The notes under the pieces are model-generated. The model was not told the DNA's origin. It ran no database searches and saw nothing but the letters and a program-made list of their open reading frames with translations. From the NCBI GenBank assembly GCA_018265615.1, contig JABLYX010000002.1, positions 62,001-126,000 of the forward strand: a stretch of 64,000 nucleotides of DNA, written 5' to 3'. Shown in pieces: positions 53,723 through 62,084 of this stretch; position 1 is the first letter of the stretch, and the number at the start of each line of letters is the position of its first letter. The DNA is from Lentisphaeria bacterium. Lineage in GTDB: Bacteria > Verrucomicrobiota > Lentisphaeria > Victivallales > Victivallaceae. The position numbers and the translations under genes were made by a program.

Positions 53723-55518
53723 AACTGCCGGGATACGAGCAGGTGTTCCTCCGGCGTCAGGCCGAATATCCTGCCGAGCCGTTCTTCGAACAGGGGCCCA
53801 TCTTCGCACAGCAGTTCAGACGCGTCCGAGTCAGAAAGCGCCGGAAACGGCAGCGCCTCAAGATCCTTGCGCAGAATTTTACACGTCCCGAACCGCTTGA
53901 TGTAGAGGAAGCCGATGAGTTCAGAATTCAGATAACGCGCAATCAGTTCGATCGGCCAATCCGGCAGACGCGGAATCAGCAGGTTCGCGCTGTTCAGTGT
54001 GAGCCTTCCCTCCCGGTCCACGGCGCAGACCGGGCGCTTCGCAATGAAGCGGTAGACCAGTTTCGGAACGGCGCGATAGAGTTGGAACGGCGCGCTCTGC
54101 TGCAATTTCCCGCGGCGCAGCCAGCGCTGCGGGGCGGCAAGGCGGTTCGGGAAGATGTCGCAGCCGCGCAGGATCGGCTCCGTATCCGGCTCCGGGGAGG
54201 CGGCCAGCAGCCGGGCATTGTCTCCGGTTACGATGCCGAGCGCCCAATCGGCGTTGCCGGCCAGCGTGACATGCTTCTGTTGAAAAAACTTGTTCAGGAG
54301 CGCCCGCTCCTCCGGCGATACGCCTGTTTCGATCGCACAGTCGCTGCGCTCGGCGATCCGGTGCTGCGGCTGCTCGGTCCGGCCGGACGGGTGCAGGATC
54401 GCGATGGCATGTCCGTCCGGAGCAGGGAGCCGCGCGGCGTCGATCCGGACCACCGGCGTGAATACGCCGGGGAACCGGCGGCCGAGCAGTTTGATCGCAT
54501 CGATCCGGCACGACTCCAGCAGCTGTCGCCGCAGCGGGGCATGGGCGGCGATGTTCAGCACTGCTTCCGGCAGCAGGAACGACATCCGGCCGCCCTCTCC
54601 GAGAAAACGCAATGTCTGCCGGATGAACTGTGAGAAGCTCTCTTCCCCCTCTTCAGATCCGGCCCCCCACGGCGGATTCGTCGCTACGAAGTCGAATGTG
54701 CCGTATTCCGCCCTCAGGACCCAGCCGGCCAGCGCATTTCCCCGGAAGATGCGCGGCGTGAACTCGCGGTCCGGAAATGCGAGCAGGAGGTTGACCCGGG
54801 CCAGCTCCGCCGCGATCGGATCGCAGTCGATTCCGTAGATCTGTTCCGCCTCCAGTCCGAGCACCGCAGCGGCCCGGACCAGGTAATGCCCGCTGCCGCA
54901 GCAGGGGTCGAGATAGCGCCCGGCGCCCCGGCCGAAACGCAGCGAATCGTCCACGAGCCTGGTCGGCGTGTAATAGGTTCCGCTGACTGCGCGACGCCCG
55001 ACGGAGGCGAGAGTCTGATAGAGTTCTCCGAGCGACTCCCCGTTTTTCATCTCCGGGAGTGATTGCATGAAACGGGCCATCCGCTCATCGGGCGGAGTCT
55101 TCAGGCGTCCCCGCCAGCGGTTCATCGTGTCTTCGACGGAATTCCGCAGAAAGCAGACCGGATCCGCGCCGTCGAGCTCCACCTCCCCTGCTGTTTCCAG
55201 GCGTTTCAGCGCCGCCGCGTACATGGCGCCCGGCAGCCGCAGGTGCAGCGAGAGGAAGGCCCGGGCGGCCTCCCGGTATCGGCCCCGGACCAGGCGGGTT
55301 CCGGACCGGCTTTTGTTCGCGCGCCGGGTCAGCTTGGTATTCTCGCCGTCCCTGCGCGCCCGCAGAAACGCCGCAACCGCCTCCGGGGCGAAACGGTAAG
55401 GGGCGGAACTCTCCGGAATCAGGATTCCGAGGCGGATCCAGTTATGTATCGTGGCGCGGCAGACGCCGAGTCTGGCCGCTGCTTCACGCAATGAGATCAA
55501 CACTGTTTTCTTCGTCAT
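53716..55518 (-). CDS. Solitary N6-adenine DNA methyltransferase with N-terminal HTH domain
   Basis: The 600-residue protein opens with an HTH of MerR/excisionase type (LISLREAAARLGVCRATIHN, residues 6-26). An N6-adenine methyltransferase core follows: a YYTPTRLVDD lead, SAM motif I DPCCGSGHYL (Asp204) and catalytic NPPW (Asn281). The C-terminal part resembles TaqI-type target recognition (LNSANLLIPRLPDWP, ELIARYLNSELIGFLY). No nuclease motif or restriction gene is adjacent, so it appears to be an orphan. ATG 55518 lies eight bases after a good -10, so the mRNA would be almost leaderless. A TTG at 55554 lies within the -35. Confidence 0.85.
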   Translation of the reverse strand: MTKKTVLISLREAAARLGVCRATIHNWIRLGILIPESSAPYRFAPEAVAAFLRARRDGENTKLTRRANKSRSGTRLVRGRYREAARAFLSLHLRLPGAMYAAALKRLETAGEVELDGADPVCFLRNSVEDTMNRWRGRLKTPPDERMARFMQSLPEMKNGESLGELYQTLASVGRRAVSGTYYTPTRLVDDSLRFGRGAGRYLDPCCGSGHYLVRAAAVLGLEAEQIYGIDCDPIAAELARVNLLLAFPDREFTPRIFRGNALAGWVLRAEYGTFDFVATNPPWGAGSEEGEESFSQFIRQTLRFLGEGGRMSFLLPEAVLNIAAHAPLRRQLLESCRIDAIKLLGRRFPGVFTPVVRIDAARLPAPDGHAIAILHPSGRTEQPQHRIAERSDCAIETGVSPEERALLNKFFQQKHVTLAGNADWALGIVTGDNARLLAASPEPDTEPILRGCDIFPNRLAAPQRWLRRGKLQQSAPFQLYRAVPKLVYRFIAKRPVCAVDREGRLTLNSANLLIPRLPDWPIELIARYLNSELIGFLYIKRFGTCKILRKDLEALPFPALSDSDASELLCEDGPLFEERLGRIFGLTPEEHLLVSRQFQ

Positions 55519-55525
55519 GCCGCCT

Positions 55526-55554
55526 ATAATACCATTCCGCGGCGGAATTATCAA
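55526..55554 (-). promoter_or_regulatory. Methyltransferase promoter with internal palindrome
   Basis: On the minus strand TTGATA (55554-55549) and TATTAT (55531-55526) are 17 bases apart. ATTCCGCGGCGGAAT (55534-55548), a perfect palindrome with seven-base arms, fills the spacer. This position suits a repressor, perhaps the HTH domain of the same gene. Confidence 0.75.
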
Positions 55555-55564
55555 TCGCCCGGTG

Positions 55565-55602
55565 GAAAAAAAGCGGTTTTTGCATCAGGCAAAAACCGCT
55601 TT
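55565..55602 (-). terminator. Terminator after pgk
   Basis: A 14-base stem, AAAGCGGTTTTTGC with GCAAAAACCGCTTT, has a five-base loop and is followed on the minus strand by a T-run. It lies 34 bases after the pgk stop. Confidence 0.85.
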
Positions 55603-55636
55603 CGATGGATCCGGAGGATTCTCCCCGTTCCGGCAA

Positions 55637-56890
55637 TTACTTATCGGTGAGCGCAACCACGCCGGGCAGCTCCTTGCCCTCGAGATATTCGAGGGAGGCG
55701 CCGCCGCCGGTGGAGATGTGACTCATCTTGTCCGCCAGTCCGGACTTGTTCACCGCGGAGACGCTGTCGCCGCCGCCGATGATCGAGATGCCGCCGTTGG
55801 CCTTGACCTCGGCAACCGCCTTGCAGACGCCGAAGGTGCCGTTCGCGAATTTCGGCATCTCGAAGCAGCCCATCGGGCCGTTCCAGACCACGGTCTTCGC
55901 GCTTTTGATCGCATCGGCGTAGAGTTCGGTGGTTTTCGGGCCGATATCGAGCGCCATCCAACCGTCCGGAATATCGTCGCCGACGATCTGCGTGTTCGCT
56001 TCGGCGTCGAACTTGTCGGCCGCGACGTTGTCAACCGGAAGCAGGAAGTTGACCTTCAGCTCCTTCGCCTTCGCGATCATCTCTTTCGCGTAGTCGAGCT
56101 GATCCAGCTCACAGAGCGAATTGCCGACGTTATGGCCCTGCGCCTTCAGGAAGGTGTAAGCCATGCCGCCGCCGATGATAAGCGTGTCGACCTTGGTGAG
56201 CAGGTTGTTGACTACGGCGAGCTTGTCGGAGACTTTCGCCCCGCCGAGAATCGCGACGAACGGACGGACCGGCTTCTCGACCGCGCTGCCGAGATAGGCG
56301 ATCTCTTTCTCCATCAGGAAGCCCGCGACCGCCGGCTTCAGGAACTTCGTGATGACCGCCGTCGAGGCGTGGGCGCGGTGGGCCGTGCCGAACGCATCGT
56401 TGCAGTAGATGTCGCCGTAGGAGGCGAGCTTTTCGGCGAGCTTGAGCTGCTTTTCCTTCATTTCGGCCTTTTTGGCCTTGTACTCGTCGTCACTCATGCC
56501 CTCTTTTTTCTTGACCTTGCCCTGCTCTTCCGCGTAGAAACGGGTGTTCTCGAGCATGACGATGTCACCCGGCTTCATCGCGGCGACTTCCTTGTCGGCA
56601 TTCGCGCAGTCGGCGGCGAACGCCACCGGCCTGCCGAGCATCTTCGACAGGTATTCCGCGACCGGTTTCAGGCTGAAGTCGGCCTCATAACCCTTTTCGG
56701 CCGGACGGCCGAGGTGGCTCATCAGCACGAGACTGCCGCCGTTGTCGAGCACATACTTGATCGACGCAAGCGCACCCTTGATACGGGTGTCGTCCTTGAT
56801 TACTCCTTCCTTGATCGGAACGTTGAAATCGACGCGCATGACCACGCGCTTGCCTTTGAGATCGACGTCGCGGAGCGTTTTCTTATCCAT
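55637..56890 (-). CDS. pgk: Phosphoglycerate kinase
   Basis: Pgk makes ATP from 1,3-bisphosphoglycerate in glycolysis. The 417-residue protein has KRVVMRVDFNVPIKEGVIKD (substrate-binding signature, residues 14-33), LMSHLGRP, VAFAADC, ENTRFYAEEQGK, FVAILGGAKVSDKL and the C-terminal IIGGGDSVSAV nucleotide site. Length is normal. It starts about 95 bases downstream of gap on the same strand, with a terminator between them, so it may be expressed partly by read-through. Confidence 0.96.
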   Translation of the reverse strand: MDKKTLRDVDLKGKRVVMRVDFNVPIKEGVIKDDTRIKGALASIKYVLDNGGSLVLMSHLGRPAEKGYEADFSLKPVAEYLSKMLGRPVAFAADCANADKEVAAMKPGDIVMLENTRFYAEEQGKVKKKEGMSDDEYKAKKAEMKEKQLKLAEKLASYGDIYCNDAFGTAHRAHASTAVITKFLKPAVAGFLMEKEIAYLGSAVEKPVRPFVAILGGAKVSDKLAVVNNLLTKVDTLIIGGGMAYTFLKAQGHNVGNSLCELDQLDYAKEMIAKAKELKVNFLLPVDNVAADKFDAEANTQIVGDDIPDGWMALDIGPKTTELYADAIKSAKTVVWNGPMGCFEMPKFANGTFGVCKAVAEVKANGGISIIGGGDSVSAVNKSGLADKMSHISTGGGASLEYLEGKELPGVVALTDK

Positions 56891-56924
56891 GGTTTTCTCT
56901 CTCTTCGCTTCTTGGACCGTTAAT

Positions 56925-56961
56925 ACAAAAAGGGCGGGCGGCCTATTACCACCCGCCCTTT
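56925..56961 (-). terminator. Terminator between gap and pgk
   Basis: AAAGGGCGGG (56929-56938) pairs with CCCGCCCTTT (56952-56961). On the minus strand TTTTTG follows the stem. It would set gap above pgk in expression. Confidence 0.8.
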
Positions 56962-56984
56962 CAGGGAATTACATTCAGATGTAA

Positions 56985-57983
56985 TTACTTGGAGATGACG
57001 CGGACCATCTCCAGAACCTTGTTGGAGTAGCCCCACTCGTTGTCATACCAGGAGACGACCTTGACGAAAGTCGGGTCGAGCTGGATGCCGGCGCCCTTGT
57101 CGAAGACGGAGGTGCGGGCTTCGCCGCGGAAGTCGGTCGAAACGACCTTCTCTTCGGTGTAGCCGAGAACGCCCTTGAGTTCGCCTTCGCTGGCTTCCTT
57201 CATCGCGGCGCAGATTTCTTCGTAGGTCGCAGCTTTCTTCAGCTCGACGGTCAGGTCGACGACCGAGACGTCGGAGGTCGGAACGCGCATCGACATACCG
57301 GTCAGCTTGCCGTTCAGCTGCGGCAGGACCTTGCCCACGGCCTTGGCGGCGCCGGTCGAGGACGGGATGATGTTCTCGAGGATGCCGCGGCCGCCGCGCC
57401 AGTCCTTCTTGGACGGGCCGTCGACGGTCTTCTGGGTCGCGGTGGCGGCGTGGACCGTGGTCATCAGGCCGCGGACGATGCCGAACTTGTCATCGAGAAC
57501 CTTGGAGATCGGAGCCAGGCAGTTCGTCGTGCAGCTCGCGTTGGAGATGATGGCCTGACCGGCATAGGTCTTGTCGTTGACGCCGTAGACGAACATCGGG
57601 GTGTCGTCCTTGGACGGGGCGGACATGATGACCTTCTTCGCGCCGGCCTTGATATGGCTTTCGGCGGTTTCCTTGGTCAGGAAGAGGCCGGTGGATTCGA
57701 TGACGACGTCGGCGCCGACTTCGTTCCACTTCAGGCTGGCCGGATCCTTCTCGGCGGTCAGGCGGATCTTCTTGCCGTTGACGACGAGCGTGTTGCCCTC
57801 GACGGCGATTTCGCCTTCGAACTTGCCGTGAACCGAGTCGTACTTCAGCATGTAGGCGAGGTAGTCCGGATCAAGCAGGTCGTTGATGCCGACAATTTCG
57901 ATATCTTTGCTGAAATTCTTGACCGCGGCGCGGAAGACCATCCGGCCGATGCGACCGAAACCGTTGATACCAACTTTGATCAT
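56985..57983 (-). CDS. gap: Glyceraldehyde-3-phosphate dehydrogenase, type I
   Basis: This 332-residue enzyme oxidises glyceraldehyde-3-phosphate with NAD. It has the Rossmann start KVGINGFGRIGRMVFRAAV, the catalytic SNASCTTNC (Cys near residue 150), the substrate block SSTGAAKAVGKVLPQLNGKL and WYDNEWGYSNKV near the end. Length is standard for type I GapA. A good promoter lies upstream and a terminator follows, so gap is mainly its own transcript. Confidence 0.96.
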   Translation of the reverse strand: MIKVGINGFGRIGRMVFRAAVKNFSKDIEIVGINDLLDPDYLAYMLKYDSVHGKFEGEIAVEGNTLVVNGKKIRLTAEKDPASLKWNEVGADVVIESTGLFLTKETAESHIKAGAKKVIMSAPSKDDTPMFVYGVNDKTYAGQAIISNASCTTNCLAPISKVLDDKFGIVRGLMTTVHAATATQKTVDGPSKKDWRGGRGILENIIPSSTGAAKAVGKVLPQLNGKLTGMSMRVPTSDVSVVDLTVELKKAATYEEICAAMKEASEGELKGVLGYTEEKVVSTDFRGEARTSVFDKGAGIQLDPTFVKVVSWYDNEWGYSNKVLEMVRVISK

Positions 57984-58039
57984 TTTGACTTTCCTTTAGT
58001 TTATGTTAAGGGTCAGGTATAAAATTATCGATGTTCTGA

Positions 58040-58067
58040 AATATAGCCCGGTTTTCGTAAAAGTCAA
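58040..58067 (-). promoter_or_regulatory. Promoter for gap
   Basis: On the minus strand TTGACT (58067-58062) and TATATT (58045-58040) are 16 bases apart, about 57 bases before the gap start. It is divergent from the glycosyltransferase gene. Confidence 0.7.
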
Positions 58068-58196
58068 ACTGCACAACAACTTAATTCCCCTCTTTTGGCG
58101 CTGTTTCCGGGCGAAGCCGCGCTCAATTGTGGCGCGGAGGATTTTTCATGCTATAGTAAAAAATAATGAAATTCAAATCTTACGGAGAAGATACCG

Positions 58197-59594
58197 ATGT
58201 GTGACCGTCCCTCCCCGTTCCGGCGTTTTCTGTATGAGAACCGCATTCTGCTGATTCTTCTCGCCGCCGGGTTCCTGCTGCGGCTGGCGGTCGCACTGCC
58301 GGGCCTCTGCGGAGATGCGGAGGCGTGCTTTTCGCGGCCGGACACCCCGGGCTATCTCGGCCCGGCCCGCGCGCTCGCCGTCGAGGGCAGCTTTCTCGAT
58401 TCACCGGGCGGGGCGCCGAATTGCGGCCGCGCTCCGGGCTTCCCGTTTTTCGCGTCGCTCGTCTTCCGGCTCTTCGGAACCGATGCAGCCGCGCCGCTCG
58501 CCCTTGCGCTGGTCGTCGCCGGTTCGCTGATCCCGCTGGCGGTCTACTGGGCGGGCGCGGTCTGGTTCGACCGGCGCACCGGGTTGTGGGCGTGCGGCTT
58601 TGCGGTCCTGAACCTGACCATGATCGCCCAGGCTCCGATGCTGCTTTCGGACACGCTCTTCGGGCTGGTTGCGGCCCTGATGTTCGGCTGTTACGGGAAG
58701 TTCCGGCGCAAAGGCGATATCCGCTGGTTCGTCCTTGCGTTGTTCCTTGCGGGAACCGGGGCGCTGATCCGGCCGATCAATTCCGTCTGGGTGTTTCCGG
58801 CGCTCTTCCTCGTCGCTGTGACGCCGAAGCTGAGTTGGCAAAGGAAGCTTGCGGCCGCCGCGGCCGGGTCGGCTGTTTTCCTGCTCCCGCTGCTGCCGTG
58901 GATGGGGCGCAACGCGGCGCTTGGCGCGGGCTGGTCGATCGACACGAACACAGGGGCGATGTATCATCAGAACGGCGCGATGCTGCTCGCCGGGGTCAAC
59001 GGCTCAAGCTTCGAGGAGGAAAAAACGAAGATTCTCGCGGAACTCGAGCTCGAATTCGCGGATACGGAAAAGTATCCCGATATCAAAAGCCGGAGCGATT
59101 ACCGGCTGAAGAGATTCCGGGAGTTGATTTTCACGCATCCGTTCACCTGGCTGCCGCAGCATTTCCGCCCGCATATCCTCTTTCCGGATGCGCCGACCTT
59201 TTTTGAGATTCTCGGCGTCACCAACGCCGGACGCGGTACGATGGACGTGATGCAGAAGGAGGGAATCGCAGCGGCGGTCAATCACTATTTCGGGGGAAAG
59301 CTCTGGGTGCTGCTTCCCGTCGTTCCGCTGCTCGCGGTCATGCTGGTCATGTACCTGCTCGCGGCGTGGAAGCTGGCCGGCTGGATCGTGTACATCCGGC
59401 GCGACTGGTACTGGGTCCTGGTTTTCCTCGCGTTCGTCGAGTATTATTTCTTTCTGCCGGGGCCGATCGTTGCGCCGCGCTACCAGCTTCCGGCGCTGCC
59501 GCTCATCGCCGTCATGGCGGCGGCGCAGATGCCGCGGCTGCATGAGCTGCTGAAAGCGGCCGGAAGAAAAATACGCCGCCGCGCCGTCCGGTGA
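58197..59594 (+). CDS. GT-C (GT39/ArnT-type) membrane glycosyltransferase
   Basis: The 465-residue protein has about ten hydrophobic segments. It begins like a PMT/ArnT-family enzyme: a first helix (LLILLAAGFLLRLAVALPGL), then the acidic first loop with DAEACFSRPDTPGYLGPARA, which holds Asp residues where the GT-C motif is expected. It would use a polyprenyl-phosphate sugar at the periplasmic face. The acceptor cannot be told. It stands alone, with GGAGAAG before its ATG, and is not linked to the arn cluster 47 kb away. Confidence 0.75.
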   Translation: MCDRPSPFRRFLYENRILLILLAAGFLLRLAVALPGLCGDAEACFSRPDTPGYLGPARALAVEGSFLDSPGGAPNCGRAPGFPFFASLVFRLFGTDAAAPLALALVVAGSLIPLAVYWAGAVWFDRRTGLWACGFAVLNLTMIAQAPMLLSDTLFGLVAALMFGCYGKFRRKGDIRWFVLALFLAGTGALIRPINSVWVFPALFLVAVTPKLSWQRKLAAAAAGSAVFLLPLLPWMGRNAALGAGWSIDTNTGAMYHQNGAMLLAGVNGSSFEEEKTKILAELELEFADTEKYPDIKSRSDYRLKRFRELIFTHPFTWLPQHFRPHILFPDAPTFFEILGVTNAGRGTMDVMQKEGIAAAVNHYFGGKLWVLLPVVPLLAVMLVMYLLAAWKLAGWIVYIRRDWYWVLVFLAFVEYYFFLPGPIVAPRYQLPALPLIAVMAAAQMPRLHELLKAAGRKIRRRAVR

Positions 59595-59610
59595 GGAACG
59601 GCGCGGCGGC
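59575..59610. terminator. Long GC hairpin between convergent genes
   Basis: GCCGCCGCGCCGT (59575-59587) pairs perfectly with ACGGCGCGGCGGC (59598-59610). The loop contains the TGA of the glycosyltransferase gene. There is no T-tract, so termination would rest on hairpin strength or another factor. Confidence 0.5.
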
Positions 59611-59621
59611 GGCCTGCTGTT

Positions 59622-61100
59622 TCAGACACAAAGCATGAAGTAACGTACCAGGATGTAGCCCGAGGCCAGCACCATGCTGCCGGCTGTGACCGGGATTCCG
59701 TATCTCAGGAAGTCCGAGAACGTCACCTGATGGCCGTTTTTCTCGGCGATGCCGACCGTCACCAGGTTCGCCGCAGCGCCGACCAGTGACGCGTTGCCGC
59801 CGAGGCAGACCGCCAGGGCCAGCCCCCACCAGAGCAGTTCGCGGCACGCCATGCTGTTGTTGAACGCCGGGGTGCTGCTGATGAAGGTCGCCACGACCGT
59901 CACCATGGCCGCCGTGAACGAAACGTTGTTCATGACCGCCGCCGCGATCGCACTGACCCACATGATGACCAGGACCACGAGCGGAACCGGCCAGCCGTCC
60001 ATCAGCGACATGAGCCCGCCGATCTTCTCCATGAGTCCGCAGAACTCCGCGCCGCAGACGAGAATGAACAGAGCCATGAAGAAGAAGAGCGTGCTCCACT
60101 CGATCTTTTCCAGGGCGTGATCCACGTCGACCTTGCAGATGCAGAGCGCGAGCGTCGCGCCCGCCATCGCCACCACGCAGGGCTGGAGCCCCACTGCGCC
60201 GTGGACGAGGAAGCCGATGATGGTGAGCACCATCACGATTCCGCCGCGCCGCAGGTTGCCCCAGTCGGTGATGGCCGCACGTTCGTCGAGCTCCATGATG
60301 AGTGCGCGCTTTTCGACCGTCACATGCATCCGCTTGGAGTAATGGATCCAGAGGCAGATGCAGTAGATGATCATCACCACGACGATGAACGGCGCAAGGT
60401 TGATGAGGAAGTCAGCGAAGTTCAGCCCCGCGATCGAACCGATGATCAGGTTCGGCGGGTCGCCGATCAGGGTCGCGGTTCCGCCGATGTTCGAGGCCAT
60501 CGTTTCGGCCATGAGGAACGGGATCGGCGGCACTCCGAGCTCGTTGCACACCAGCAGCGTGACCGGCGCGACCAGCAGGATCGTCGTCACGTTGTCGAGG
60601 AATGCCGAGAGGAACGCCGTTGCGAAGACCAGCAGGATCATCGTCCGGATCGGCAGCCCCTTTGCGACTTTCGCGCACCGGATCGCGACATACTGGAAGA
60701 GTCCCGTGCCGGAGAGCAGGTTCACGAGCAGCATCATGCCCGCCAGCGTGAACACCACGTCGAAGTTCGAATACCGCGAAAAGGTGTCGAGTTTGTCATA
60801 CAGTTCGGCGTTGCGGATCATGTTCTTCCGCCCGGTTGCGGCCGACATGGCCTGCTCGGTCTGGGCGAGCGCGCCGGCCCGCTCCTGCTTGAACTGCTCC
60901 CGCGCCGAAATCGGATTTTCCGCCGTGACGGCTTCTCCGGCCGGCGTACTGTGGCCGGGGCCGGGGAGAATGACAATCAGCATGAGCATCGCCCCCATGA
61001 GGGCGGCGACGGTTTTATGCACCTTCTCGGAGGCGATCAGAATATAGGTCCCGACGAAAACAATCGTACCTATCCAGAAAATCAGGGTCGAGTATTCCAT
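59622..61100 (-). CDS. ArsB/NhaD-family ion transporter
   Basis: The 492-residue protein has about 12 membrane segments and the family hallmark ETMASNIGGTATLIGDPPNL (residues 195-214), with a second half-motif NASLVGAAANLVTVGIAEKN near 440, as in ArsB, NhaD and SLC13 (IT superfamily). NhaD-type Na/H exchange is one option, arsenite export less likely since no ars genes are near. A 60-residue soluble insert rich in Glu/Gln follows the second helix. The PTS-IIA/CBS gene upstream ends 12 bases before it, so the two are co-expressed. Confidence 0.8.
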   Translation of the reverse strand: MEYSTLIFWIGTIVFVGTYILIASEKVHKTVAALMGAMLMLIVILPGPGHSTPAGEAVTAENPISAREQFKQERAGALAQTEQAMSAATGRKNMIRNAELYDKLDTFSRYSNFDVVFTLAGMMLLVNLLSGTGLFQYVAIRCAKVAKGLPIRTMILLVFATAFLSAFLDNVTTILLVAPVTLLVCNELGVPPIPFLMAETMASNIGGTATLIGDPPNLIIGSIAGLNFADFLINLAPFIVVVMIIYCICLWIHYSKRMHVTVEKRALIMELDERAAITDWGNLRRGGIVMVLTIIGFLVHGAVGLQPCVVAMAGATLALCICKVDVDHALEKIEWSTLFFFMALFILVCGAEFCGLMEKIGGLMSLMDGWPVPLVVLVIMWVSAIAAAVMNNVSFTAAMVTVVATFISSTPAFNNSMACRELLWWGLALAVCLGGNASLVGAAANLVTVGIAEKNGHQVTFSDFLRYGIPVTAGSMVLASGYILVRYFMLCV

Positions 61101-61112
61101 AAGTCGCCGCTC

Positions 61113-62021
61113 TTACCCGCGCAGGACTTTTTTGACGATATGCTTGACCATGATTTCGCCGACGTACCTGCGGTCCGCATCGACGACGAAACAGGTGCGC
61201 ACACCCTTTTTCACCATTTTCACGGTGAACTGGATCAGCGGCGTCTCCGGGTGGACCGTGAGCAGGGGGGCGTGCATGTAGTCGCGGACCACATGCTGGT
61301 TCTCCTCCTGGAAAATCCGGTTGAACGGCTCGAAGCTCGTGAGAAAGTCGAGGTTGTCCATGCGGAAGATGTACTCCGGAATGAAGCTTTTCAGGATGTC
61401 CATCGCCGTCAGTTCGCCGACCAGGCGGCCGTTTCCGTCAAGCACCGGGATCGTGGTGTTTTCATCGCGGCTGAAGCTGTCAAGCGCGGTCGACAGGGTG
61501 TCGGTTTCGCGCAGGACGCTTTCTCCGGAGACCATCACGTCTTCCGCGACGAGGTTGCTGCGCACGGTTACATTCGCTTCGCGCAGGATTTCGAGGAACT
61601 CCGCTGCGTTTTTCACGTCCGCGAGCTTTTCCCGGTTGCCCGGCTGCGCAAGGTGGCGCACCATTGCCGAGAGCGATTTCAGGTAGAGGTCGCTGGTATC
61701 CGGGGAGATCAGCGACATCACGACGAGGCTGCAGGGCGCAACGTCGCTCTCCTTGAAGTGGATCGGCTTCGGCAGGACTCCGATGATGATATAGAGATCA
61801 TCGAATTCAGTGCCGCGCAGGTGCGGCATCGCACACCCTTCGTATGGGATCTGCAGTGTGTCCTCGCGCTCGATCATGCCGGAGACGATCCGGTCGATGT
61901 CCAGCTGGATCCCGAGGACCGCCTGCGCCTTCTTGAGCATATCCGCATAAATTCCGGAACGGCTGACGCCGTTGACGTTCGTAAAGATCAGCTCTTCATT
62001 CAGAATGGATACCAGCTTCAT
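61113..62021 (-). CDS. PTS EIIA-like and CBS-pair regulatory protein
   Basis: Residues 1-150 form a fructose-type EIIA domain with the phosphorylatable His67 in EGCAMPHLRG. Two CBS domains follow (VAEDVMVSGESVL and VVRDYMHAPLLTV starts; about 165-300) that could bind adenine nucleotides. No EIIB or EIIC gene is nearby, so it probably regulates rather than transports sugar. Its tight link to the ion transporter suggests it tunes that transporter. I prefer ATG 62021, seven bases from AAGGTGAG; GTG 62033 is an alternative. Length is 302 residues. Confidence 0.82.
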   Translation of the reverse strand: MKLVSILNEELIFTNVNGVSRSGIYADMLKKAQAVLGIQLDIDRIVSGMIEREDTLQIPYEGCAMPHLRGTEFDDLYIIIGVLPKPIHFKESDVAPCSLVVMSLISPDTSDLYLKSLSAMVRHLAQPGNREKLADVKNAAEFLEILREANVTVRSNLVAEDVMVSGESVLRETDTLSTALDSFSRDENTTIPVLDGNGRLVGELTAMDILKSFIPEYIFRMDNLDFLTSFEPFNRIFQEENQHVVRDYMHAPLLTVHPETPLIQFTVKMVKKGVRTCFVVDADRRYVGEIMVKHIVKKVLRG

Positions 62022-62056
62022 CTTTATACTCACCTTCCGCTGTTAAAGGTTGAAAG

Positions 62057-62076
62057 GGGGGAGAATGCTCTCCCCC
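62057..62076 (-). terminator. Hairpin after icd
   Basis: GGGGGAGA (62057-62064) pairs with TCTCCCCC (62069-62076) around ATGC, followed on the minus strand by CTTTC. The T-tract is weak, so it may only attenuate transcription into the EIIA/CBS gene. Confidence 0.5.
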
Positions 62077-62084
62077 GGATTACA

